Below the pieces are notes generated by a model. That model had not been told where the DNA came from and did not search any database. It worked only from the letters and a program-made list of their open reading frames with translations. A program made the translations under genes and the position numbers. From positions 2,046 through 8,443 of the forward strand of contig QHPN01000057.1 of the NCBI GenBank assembly GCA_003219115.1: a DNA stretch of 6,398 nucleotides. The letters are read 5' to 3'. Shown here piece after piece: positions 1-5,432 of the stretch. The DNA comes from Verrucomicrobiota bacterium (lineage in GTDB: Bacteria > Verrucomicrobiota > Verrucomicrobiia > Chthoniobacterales > UBA10450). Each line of letters starts with the position of its first letter. Positions within the stretch are counted from its first letter, which is position 1.

Positions 1-561
1 AAGATGGGCGCCGCCATTGCGCAACTGGGATTCACTGTCATGACGGGCGGCGGACCGGGCATCATGGAGGCAGCCAATCGCGGAGCGAAGGCGGTCAATG
101 GTCGTTCGGTTGGTTGCAACATCGAGTTGGAATTCGAGCAACACCCCAATGCCTTTCTCGATCGCTGCGTCATCCTGCACTACTTCTTCGTCCGCAAAAC
201 GCTGCTGGTAAAATATTCTTATGCCTTTGTTGTGATGCAGGGTGGCGCGGGAACGCTGGATGAGTTGGCCGAGGCTGTGACCTTGATACAAACCCGCAAG
301 ATCAAAAATTTTCCCGTCGTGGTGATGGGAACCGAGTACTGGCGCGATTTGCTCAAGATGTTCGAGAAAATGGCAGGCGAGGGGATGATCGATCGATCCG
401 ACCTTGAGTTGATTTTCGCGACTGATTCTGTGGAGAAAGCAATCGCGCACATTCGCGAAAAAGCGATCACCCCTTTTGGCTTAAAACTGTTGGTGCGGCG
501 ACAACTGCCCTGGCTGGGCGAGCGCGCCCTGCCTGCGCGCGCGGCTAAAATCGCACGCTAA
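1..561 (+). CDS. LOG family protein (TIGR00730-type nucleotide phosphoribohydrolase), 5'-truncated
   Basis: The reading frame is open from the first base, and the visible 186 residues start inside the Rossmann-like fold, so the true start lies upstream of the window. Family knowledge: LOG proteins (once mis-annotated as lysine decarboxylases) hydrolyse the N-glycosidic bond of nucleoside 5'-monophosphates, releasing free base and ribose 5-phosphate; some activate cytokinins. Seen here: TGGGPGIMEAANRGA at visible residues 15-29, the conserved Arg-Lys pair in FFVRKTLLVKYSYAF at 65-66, and the signature QGGAGTLDE at 80-88. The usual signature is PGGxGTxxE, so the leading Pro is replaced by Gln while the Gly, Thr and Glu positions are kept. 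The C-terminus (ITPFGLKLLVRRQ onward) is a basic tail beyond the core fold. Family assignment is firm; the actual substrate is unknown. It is the only plus-strand gene in the window and ends in a repeat-rich spacer. Confidence 0.93.
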   Translation, partial: KMGAAIAQLGFTVMTGGGPGIMEAANRGAKAVNGRSVGCNIELEFEQHPNAFLDRCVILHYFFVRKTLLVKYSYAFVVMQGGAGTLDELAEAVTLIQTRKIKNFPVVVMGTEYWRDLLKMFEKMAGEGMIDRSDLELIFATDSVEKAIAHIREKAITPFGLKLLVRRQLPWLGERALPARAAKIAR

Positions 562-591
562 CGAGATTAAGGTCATACGCTTAAACCTTGG

Positions 592-616
592 AGGGACACG
601 CCGCTGTCGTGTCCCT
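592..616. repeat. GGGACACG-family hairpin, copy 1
   Basis: Perfect 9-bp arms AGGGACACG (592-600) and CGTGTCCCT (608-616) enclose a 7-base loop. The right arm runs into a second perfect palindrome, CCCTAATTAGGG (613-624). It lies 31 bases after the LOG stop codon and could act as a transcription terminator, but no T-run follows. The same arm sequence recurs at 2278-2299, which favours a dispersed repeat unit over a dedicated terminator. Confidence 0.7.
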
Positions 617-651
617 AATTAGGGCGCCAATAGCGTATTTCGGCGGCGCTT

Positions 652-717
652 CTGTAGCCGCGCCTCTATGAGCGCCGAAAATCTAAAATAGTCGGCGGTC
701 ATAGACCGCCGCTACAG
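652..717. repeat. Inverted pair of CTGTAGC-type repeat units
   Basis: One unit reads forward at 652-678 and a related unit reads in reverse at 691-717. Written in the same orientation both begin CTGTAGC and end with a TCTATGA core and CGCCGA, differing at a few positions and one single-base gap. The second unit is itself a hairpin: CGGCGGTC (693-700) and GACCGCCG (704-711) around the loop ATA. Paired palindromic units in head-to-head arrangement resemble REP/BIME-type elements; the name is an inference. Confidence 0.65.
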
Positions 718-846
718 TCTGGTGGCGGGCGGCTTTAGTTTAAGCTGCTTTCGAAAGAATGACGAAGTCCCAATGACGAAGACATCGGGTGCTGGGTTAT
801 ATTAGAAGACCAAGTCCTAAGCAATCCGAAACTTAGTCCAAATCGC

Positions 847-917
847 CTCCGCAGAGCGTCGCCCTCCCAGTGAGTTTCGCGAGGACGCATTGGTAGGGCG
901 AGACTCTGTCGAGCCGC
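847..917. repeat. Dispersed palindromic repeat, copy A (71 bp)
   Basis: This segment matches 4933-5005 almost base for base, with an identical 19-base left end and an identical right end CGAGCCGC, and a 2-base length difference in the middle. It contains an imperfect inverted repeat, with 13-base arms at 859-871 and 889-901 that differ at two positions. It has no coding capacity and lies outside genes, as expected for a REP- or MITE-like element. Confidence 0.75.
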
Positions 918-963
918 GGCGCATCCGCCTAATCCGCGATTAAGTCAATTCCGCTCTTTTGAG

Positions 964-1007
964 CTTTGGGGTTTCCCTTGGGATTTGGAGTTTGGGTTTT
1001 GGGATTT
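964..1007. repeat. G/T-rich TTTGGG-like run
   Basis: Irregular reiterations of TTTGGG/ATTTGG contain four runs of three or more G (968-971, 980-982, 994-996, 1001-1003) separated by loops of 8, 11 and 4 bases. It lies only 9 bases past the old stop codon of the TIGR03118 remnant. The long loops make a stable G-quadruplex doubtful; it is described mainly as low-complexity sequence. Confidence 0.45.
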
Positions 1008-1016
1008 CGAGAGAAG

Positions 1017-1184
1017 TTACTCGTCTTCAGTGATTAGGCCGAAGAGTCCGTGCTCTTCATCGGCGATTCCGGCCGTGAAATAGACCCCGTCGCCGAGGAC
1101 CAGCATATCCCACAACCCATCAAATTGGAGGGGAGTGCCGTCGGCTCTGTGCCCCCGATCCAAGTTCGCTAATTTGCGGCGGTC
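1017..1184 (-). pseudogene. C-terminal remnant of the TIGR03118-family gene
   Basis: The minus strand between the in-frame stop at 1185-1187 and the TAA at 1017-1019 encodes about 55 residues, including DGTPLQFDGLWDML, GDGVYFTAG and IADEEHGLFGLI, ending in EDE. The DGLW...YFTAG...DEEHGLFG pattern is the characteristic C-terminal end of TIGR03118 proteins (recalled from the family). It is in a different frame from the 296-residue open frame at 1169-2059 and has no start or ribosome-binding site, so it cannot be expressed alone. The likeliest explanation is that it is the original 3' end of the same gene, cut off by replacement of the middle. Confidence 0.8.
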
Positions 1185-2059
1185 TCAGACGCCGGTTTCT
1201 GTCGGGGAAGATACTTTCCCATTTGAAACCTCAGCGCGGTTGTGATTCGAAAGACCCGATATCGAGACGCCCACCACCACACGCGGAAAACCAGGTCCGC
1301 GTTGATCGTAAGGCAGTGGGGATTGAATGAATACGGGTTAAAGTTCGGATTGCCAGCATTGATCGCCGGGCTGTTTTGCAACAGCGCATGAGTCAAGGTC
1401 GCGCCACCATCACTCCGGGCGTGATGTGAAAGACTCGGACTCGCATCAGCAAAGCCGGTGGGATTCACTTGTTGAAAATTTTCGTCGTAGGTCTCGACTC
1501 GAGCAGTGTGGAAGTTTGTCGCGTAAAGAAAATTGTGACCATTGGCTACACCCAAAGTCGCGCCTTTGTAAATCGCGCGTTTGCTGCCTTTATTGGTGCC
1601 GTTATCGACGGCGATGATGGCGTGCGTCTGGTCCAGCGTCGGGTTCCAACCGGATATCGAACCGTCTTCACTGACAAAAATAAAGAAGGCGGGCGCGGAG
1701 TTTCCATTTTTTGTCACCTTGAAGAACGGGGTGCCGTTGAAGACGACCCCGGTCGGATTTCCGCCTTCCTTGTTGCGCGCCGCAGTTGGAATCGTGACAA
1801 CCAGAGAAGCGGCGGTGCCATCCTGGTGATAGAGGGTGGAAACACCGGTCCCGTTGTCACTCACCCAGATCGTGCCGTTGGGGGAGACGGCCATACCCCA
1901 AGGGTTGACCAGATTTGGATCGACGTGGGTAGCGACACCGGGAATGTCGGACTGGAGATTGGTCCAGCTGTAGGTATCGGAGCGCGCCGTGGCAAGACTA
2001 AATGATGTCGCTGCCAGGGTGAGCAGCACATTTATAATTAGGCGACGAAGTCCTCGCAT
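1169..2059 (-). CDS. TIGR03118 family exported protein, chimeric and probably non-functional
   Basis: Residues 1-26 form a Sec signal peptide (basic MRGLRR, hydrophobic core, likely cleavage after ATA), so the product would be exported. Residues 30-205 match TIGR03118 proteins, a bacterial beta-propeller-like family of unknown function: NLVNPWGMAVSPNGTIWVSDNGTG, GNPTGVVFNG, FIFVSEDGSISGWNP, YATNFHTARVETYDENF. Homology stops near residue 207. Residues 214-247 (SDGGATLTHALLQNSPAINAGNPNF) instead resemble the C-terminal end of choice-of-anchor-Q surface proteins, and residues 248-296 are out-of-frame translation. Family members are usually longer (roughly 350-400 residues, from memory), and the genuine C-terminus lies out of frame at 1017-1184. 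The ATG at 2057-2059 has only a weak purine-rich AAGAAAG upstream. The frame is open, but I judge the gene decayed. Confidence 0.72.
   Translation of the reverse strand: MRGLRRLIINVLLTLAATSFSLATARSDTYSWTNLQSDIPGVATHVDPNLVNPWGMAVSPNGTIWVSDNGTGVSTLYHQDGTAASLVVTIPTAARNKEGGNPTGVVFNGTPFFKVTKNGNSAPAFFIFVSEDGSISGWNPTLDQTHAIIAVDNGTNKGSKRAIYKGATLGVANGHNFLYATNFHTARVETYDENFQQVNPTGFADASPSLSHHARSDGGATLTHALLQNSPAINAGNPNFNPYSFNPHCLTINADLVFRVWWWASRYRVFRITTALRFQMGKYLPRQKPASETAAN
1231..1438 (-). pseudogene. Frameshifted choice-of-anchor-Q domain tail inserted in the TIGR03118 gene
   Basis: Read across all three minus-strand frames, this segment reconstructs the end of a choice-of-anchor-Q protein: GGATLTHALLQNSPAINAGNP in one frame, then PYDQRGPGFPRVV in a second from about 1319, then RLDIGSFESQPR followed by TGA (1231-1233) in the third. 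Family knowledge: these surface proteins of Verrucomicrobiota, Planctomycetota and relatives typically finish with LTHALLPGSPAIDAG, TDQRGxGFPRV and VDIGAFE, which is exactly this order. Two frameshifts show that it is not maintained as coding DNA. The upstream junction lies about 1420-1440 and the downstream one between 1184 and 1231; neither can be fixed to the base. Confidence 0.75.
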
Positions 2060-2149
2060 AAAATTTTCTTTCTTGGTTGTGATTTATCTTTTCTGCCGAT
2101 GATATCGTTCAGTGTCGGCGAGGCGGCGGTGAGTTAGCGGGACTCTTTG

Positions 2150-2165
2150 GTAACAAAACTGTTAC
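2150..2165. promoter_or_regulatory. Possible operator-like palindrome upstream of the TIGR03118 gene
   Basis: Perfect 6-bp arms GTAACA and TGTTAC with a 4-base spacer lie about 90-105 bases upstream of the minus-strand ATG at 2059. The symmetry and position suit a dimeric regulator's site. It is short enough to occur by chance, and no regulator is encoded nearby. Confidence 0.2.
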
Positions 2166-2277
2166 TTTGGTTTGTAGAGGGTCCCGGCAAAATCAGCCAG
2201 CTACGCCGCAAATGTCGGCATCGGTGCGAGCCGCACTGGCATATGTGGAGCCGTTTCGATCTCACCCACGGAAGTTT

Positions 2278-2299
2278 GGGACACGACGAAGCGTGTCCC
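2278..2299. repeat. GGGACACG-family hairpin, copy 2
   Basis: Arms GGGACACG (2278-2285) and CGTGTCCC (2292-2299) flank the 6-base loop ACGAAG. The arms are the same as in the hairpin at 592-616. A wider pair, ATCTCAC (2259-2265) and GTGAGAT (2314-2320), could extend the structure. It lies about 106 bases past the pilT-1 stop and could fold in that transcript, but lacks a T-run on either strand. Confidence 0.65.
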
Positions 2300-2405
2300 C
2301 TTCGGCTTGAAGCGTGAGATGGATAACAACGTTGGATGGCGCCGCGTCGCCTGCCACGCCAGAGCCGTGCGACGGCGGATCGGCGCTCAAACTTTTCTCC
2401 AATCG

Positions 2406-3554
2406 TCAGGCGCGGCGCTGTTGTTTCACGAAATTGCCTGGAAGTTTCTGTTCGTCGTCAGGCACGGAGCCTGCCGCATTTCCCAAAGCAGCTTCTGCCG
2501 CGGGCAGGTATTGTTTGAAGCGATTCTTATCGATCGCCTTCATGAATGCTTCGTGCGGCGAAACAATGCCCTTTTGTAAAAGCGCAAAGATGGCGTCGTC
2601 CATGAACTGCATTCCCTGGGCACGACCAGAAACGATTACGTCCTGCAGTTTTTGAGTTGCGCCTTCGCGAATAATCGCAGCGACTGCTGCGTTCGCGATG
2701 AGTATCTCGTTAACCGCGATACGTCCCGAACGGTCCGCCCTTTTCAAGAGCAATTGCGCCAGCACTCCACGCAGCGAATTGGATAGCATGGTCCGCACTT
2801 GCGGCTGACGGCTCGCGGGAAAGACATCGACCATGCGATCGACGCTCTTGCGCGCGTTGTTGGTATGCAGTGTTCCGAACACGAGCAGGCCCGTCTCCGC
2901 CGCGGTCAGCGCTAGCGAAATCGTTTCCAGATCGCGCATCTCGCCGACGAGCACGACATCGGCATCTTCACGCAACGCCGCGCGGACCGCTTCCGGAAAC
3001 GAGCGGGTATCGGCGGGCACTTCACGTTGGGTGATGATGCTCCGTTTGTTGTTATGGACGAACTCGATCGGCTCTTCGACGGTTACGATGTGTCGCGCAA
3101 AGTTGATGTTGATGTAGTCAATTAGTGCGGCCAGCGTCGTTGATTTTCCAGAGCCGGTTGGCCCGGTTACAAGGACAAGTCCGCCGCGCAAGTTGCCAAA
3201 CTCCTTCGCGACCACCGGTATTCCGAGGTCTTCCAGCGAAGCAATCTTGGTTGGAATTAACCGAAAGACGGCACCATACCCGTTCGATTGTTTCAGGAAA
3301 TTGCAGCGAAACCGCGACGCTTTATCCATCTCGTAGGCGAAATCGAGATCACCGCGTTCTTCGAAAATTTTCCAGTTCGCCGGACCGGCGATTCCACTCA
3401 ACATCAGGACCGCTTCATCGCGCAGGACCGGCTCGGGCCGCATCGGCATGACATCACCGTGCCGCCGCATTTTGGGCGGCTGACCTTCCCCGATGTGCAA
3501 ATCGGAAGCGCCTTGCGCCACAATCGTCTGCAGGAATTGATCGAGATAAGGCAT
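2406..3554 (-). CDS. pilT: PilT-family type IV pilus retraction ATPase, copy 1
   Basis: A hexameric cytoplasmic AAA-like ATPase of the secretion-ATPase superfamily; PilT proteins power pilus retraction at the inner-membrane base of the type IV pilus. From the ATG at 3552-3554 it has 382 residues. Seen: N-terminal ASDLHIGEGQPP, Walker A GPTGSGKST (131-139), Asp box VEEPIEF (159-165, with Glu where Asp is usual), Walker B region GEMRDLETI (204-212), His box AETGLLVFGTLHT (219-231) and AIIREG near 293-298, matching the PilT-specific AIRNLIRE region. In the His box the first His of the usual ETGH is Leu. The last ~30 residues are a low-complexity tail. A TTG at 3558-3560 would add two residues, but ATG is preferred; neither has a visible Shine-Dalgarno, and the start abuts an AATGACGAA repeat. 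It follows copy 2 in the same direction after about 129 bases, so co-transcription is plausible. PilU is an alternative label. Confidence 0.93.
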   Translation of the reverse strand: MPYLDQFLQTIVAQGASDLHIGEGQPPKMRRHGDVMPMRPEPVLRDEAVLMLSGIAGPANWKIFEERGDLDFAYEMDKASRFRCNFLKQSNGYGAVFRLIPTKIASLEDLGIPVVAKEFGNLRGGLVLVTGPTGSGKSTTLAALIDYININFARHIVTVEEPIEFVHNNKRSIITQREVPADTRSFPEAVRAALREDADVVLVGEMRDLETISLALTAAETGLLVFGTLHTNNARKSVDRMVDVFPASRQPQVRTMLSNSLRGVLAQLLLKRADRSGRIAVNEILIANAAVAAIIREGATQKLQDVIVSGRAQGMQFMDDAIFALLQKGIVSPHEAFMKAIDKNRFKQYLPAAEAALGNAAGSVPDDEQKLPGNFVKQQRRA

Positions 3555-3559
3555 TAGCA

Positions 3560-3688
3560 AATGACGAAATCCGAATGACGAAGCACGAAGGAATGACGAA
3601 AATTGAATGGCAAAGCCTGCTCGAGCGCGTCGGTTCGCACTTCGTCATTCGCCATTAATTCGTCATTCGTCATTCGAGCTTCGTCATT
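3560..3688. repeat. Symmetrical cluster of seven AATGACGAA 9-mers between the pilT genes
   Basis: AATGACGAA occurs forward at 3560-3568, 3574-3582 and 3592-3600, and as its complement TTCGTCATT at 3641-3649, 3659-3667, 3666-3674 and 3680-3688. The forward and inverted blocks face each other across about 40 bases, so DNA or RNA could fold into a long imperfect hairpin. The last copy overlaps the end of pilT copy 2 and contributes its TGA stop; the first touches the start of copy 1. Two more 9-mers occur at 758-780. It may also serve as a transcript-processing or attenuation structure, which is inference. Confidence 0.75.
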
Positions 3689-4760
3689 TCACGATGTGTT
3701 GTCGCACGATTTGTTTTTGGTCGGCGCGGGCGAGCGCTTCTTCAGCGTTAATCAATCCGCGGGAGTAGAGGTCTATCAGCGCGTCGTCCATCAATTGCAT
3801 TCCCTGTTTCCGACCGGTTTGGATGATTCCCGGCAGCATAAAGGTTCGCGCTTCGCGGATAATATTCGAGACCGCTGGTGTATTGGTAAGGGTTTCGATC
3901 GCCAGGACGCGACCGGTGCCGTCGGCACGCGGAATCAATTGCTGACTGATGATGCCGCGCAACGATTCGCTGATCATGATGCGGATTTGCTCCTGTTGAT
4001 CGACGGGAAAGACGTCCAGCACACGGTCGAGGGTGCGCGCAGCGGTTCCGGTGTGCAGTGTTCCCAGCACCAGGTGACCGGTTTCCGATGCCGTGATCGC
4101 GAGCGAAATCGTTTCCAGATCGCGCATTTCGCCGACCATGATTACGTCCGGATCTTCACGCAACGCACCGCGCAGGGCTACGCCGAATGAGTGCGTATGA
4201 GTGTGCACTTCGCGTTGCGTGATGTGGCACCCTTTCGGATCGAAGACATATTCAATGGGGTCTTCCAGCGTGATGATGTGCTCGCGTCGCTCGAGGTTGA
4301 CCTGCTCCACCAACGCGGCCAGGGTCGTCGATTTCCCACTGCCGACCGATCCGGTGACGAGAATGAGGCCGTTATGATAACGCGTCAGCAATTTCAGATG
4401 CTCGGGCAACCCGAGCTCGTCCATGGTGCGAACGCGCGTGTTAATGATTCGAAAAACGATGTCGGTCCCGAGACGTTGACGAGCAACGCTCGCCCGGTAT
4501 CTCCCTTTTGCGTTGGCGTAGGCAAAGTCGGCATCGCCGCGTTCGTCAACCAGCGTCCGCTGCGCTTCGGTCAAAAAGGAGTCAGCTAATTTCTTTGTCT
4601 GTTCCGCTTTGAAACGGGGCGCATCCGGCCAGATCGGCTGCAGCGTGCCATGAAGGCGCCAGATGGGCGGCGCATTTACTCCAAGATGAATGTCGGAAGC
4701 GCCGGCCTGCTGGCCGATTGCGAGATATTCATCAACGTGACGCATCAACTGAGTACTCAT
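3684..4760 (-). CDS. pilT: PilT-family type IV pilus retraction ATPase, copy 2
   Basis: A 358-residue member of the same ATPase family, close to the usual PilT length of about 340-370. Seen in order: ASDIHLGVNAPP (21-32) in the N-terminal PAS-like domain, Walker A GSVGSGKST (137-145, SV replacing the commoner PT), Asp box LEDPIEY (165-171), Walker B region GEMRDLETI (210-218), canonical His box SETGHLVLGTLHT (225-237) with both His, and NIIREAR (299-305) in the PilT-specific C-terminal position. All core catalytic motifs are intact, so this is the better candidate for the main retraction motor. The ATG at 4758-4760 is chosen because the conserved N-terminal helix starts directly after it; no strong Shine-Dalgarno is visible. 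The stop at 3684-3686 lies inside an AATGACGAA repeat. It is upstream of copy 1 and probably shares its transcript. Confidence 0.95.
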   Translation of the reverse strand: MSTQLMRHVDEYLAIGQQAGASDIHLGVNAPPIWRLHGTLQPIWPDAPRFKAEQTKKLADSFLTEAQRTLVDERGDADFAYANAKGRYRASVARQRLGTDIVFRIINTRVRTMDELGLPEHLKLLTRYHNGLILVTGSVGSGKSTTLAALVEQVNLERREHIITLEDPIEYVFDPKGCHITQREVHTHTHSFGVALRGALREDPDVIMVGEMRDLETISLAITASETGHLVLGTLHTGTAARTLDRVLDVFPVDQQEQIRIMISESLRGIISQQLIPRADGTGRVLAIETLTNTPAVSNIIREARTFMLPGIIQTGRKQGMQLMDDALIDLYSRGLINAEEALARADQKQIVRQHIVK

Positions 4761-4932
4761 CGGGCACTATGATCATGCCATCCGCGGTGCGACGAGGTAA
4801 ACCGAAAAGGAGGAAAACGATGCTCAACCTGGGATGTCGCTAGAGGGAACAAGAAGCTGAAGAGTCTGCCCCGCGAAATACGCCAAGTACACCAAACGCT
4901 GTTTGAAGCAGACAGAAATTTCCCCAAACCGG

Positions 4933-5005
4933 CTCCGCAGAGCGTCGCCCTACCAGTGAAATTTTGGCGAGGACGGATTGGTAGGGCGAGACTCCATCGA
5001 GCCGC
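4933..5005. repeat. Dispersed palindromic repeat, copy B (73 bp)
   Basis: It is a near-identical copy of 847-917, in the same orientation about 4 kb away. Internal inverted arms TCGCCCTACCAGT (4945-4957) and ATTGGTAGGGCGA (4977-4989) pair with one mismatch, making this the better-preserved hairpin. It lies in the 285-base gap between the DUF3618-like gene and pilT copy 2 and could fold in transcripts crossing from one to the other. The rest of that gap (4761-4932 and 5006-5045) shows no gene I can support. Confidence 0.75.
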
Positions 5006-5045
5006 CGAGACTTCGTCGCCTCTCCGCAAGATGCCAGCGAGAAAA

Positions 5046-5432
5046 TCAGCGCGTTGCCTGCGATCTTGTCCTTGAATAACCAGTAATCTTATTAGTCACG
5101 AATTTCATCAACGTCGGCCGAAGCAAGGTCGCGGCAAATTTCAAGACCCCAACCAGCGCTCCTGCCTCCAACAGGCCTTTGCCGTTTCCCTGAGAGTTGC
5201 CTTTCCCGCGAATGTAGACCTTTTTCTTTCGCGCCGGCGCGACCGCGATCAGCAAGCCGACGACTGCGAGTGCTCCGATCCACAGCCCGGTTTGATCGCG
5301 AAATGAATTCTTGAGCTTGCGCGGAATATCCAGTTCGTAACGCAGGCCGCTTAGCTCGCGTCCCATCCGATCACGCGACAGGGCGATATCGCTTTTTATC
5401 GCGGCTCGGTCTTTCCGAGGGATTTCAGCCAT
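5046..5432 (-). CDS. Small DUF3618-like membrane protein
   Basis: From the ATG at 5430-5432 the product has 128 residues. A longer frame reaching 5564 exists, but its extra N-terminus is Cys/Arg-rich shadow sequence of the overlapping gene, and an AGAGAGA ribosome-binding-like stretch precedes the internal ATG. Residues 10-35 (AAIKSDIALSRDRMGRELSGL) form an amphipathic helix resembling DUF3618 (recalled from the family). A transmembrane segment follows at about 50-66 (WIGALAVVGLLIAVAP), then the basic stretch ARKKK, a Gly/Asn-rich linker (about 78-85) and a second hydrophobic stretch at 87-105. Its start overlaps the end of the holin-X gene by 37 bases, indicating translational coupling. It occupies the place of YqjK in the enterobacterial yqjDEK cluster. 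The molecular role is unknown. Confidence 0.8.
   Translation of the reverse strand: MAEIPRKDRAAIKSDIALSRDRMGRELSGLRYELDIPRKLKNSFRDQTGLWIGALAVVGLLIAVAPARKKKVYIRGKGNSQGNGKGLLEAGALVGVLKFAATLLRPTLMKFVTNKITGYSRTRSQATR

Larger units (their letters stand above)
562..1016. other. Repeat-rich intergenic region without a gene
   Basis: There is no credible coding frame over about 455 bases. The stretch separates the plus-strand LOG gene from the minus-strand TIGR03118 locus, so the two genes converge here. It contains a GGGACACG hairpin (592-616), an inverted pair of CTGTAGC units (652-717), two AATGACGAA 9-mers (758-766 and 772-780), one copy of a 71-73-bp dispersed repeat (847-917) and a G/T-rich run (964-1007). 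It reads as an accumulation site for small repeats. Confidence 0.7.
2060..2405. other. Intergenic region with inverted repeats
   Basis: No believable gene is present. The region lies downstream of pilT-1 and upstream of the TIGR03118 locus, both on the minus strand. It holds the small palindrome GTAACA-aaac-TGTTAC (2150-2165), a GGGACACG hairpin (2278-2299) nested in wider arms ATCTCAC/GTGAGAT (2259-2265 and 2314-2320), and a short GCCGT/ACGGC hairpin (2364-2376). A terminator for the pilT genes and a promoter for the TIGR03118 gene should lie here, but I cannot place either confidently. Confidence 0.5.

Noticed and set aside
1469..2005. Plus-strand open frame of 178 codons opposite the TIGR03118 gene
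   Set aside because: It lies antisense to a segment with clear family motifs and a signal peptide, has no recognisable domain, and is explained as a shadow frame.
3560..3688. CRISPR array
   Set aside because: The repeats are only 9 bases, occur in both orientations and have no regular spacers; no cas genes are present.
3603..4190. Plus-strand 195-codon frame antisense to pilT copy 2
   Set aside because: It is the complement of intact PilT motifs and begins inside the AATGACGAA repeat cluster; no protein family is recognisable.
4757..5029. Minus-strand 90-codon frame whose stop overlaps the pilT copy 2 start (ATGA)
   Set aside because: The overlap looks like translational coupling, but the frame runs through the dispersed repeat at 4933-5005 and shows no domain or biased composition, so I treat it as chance.
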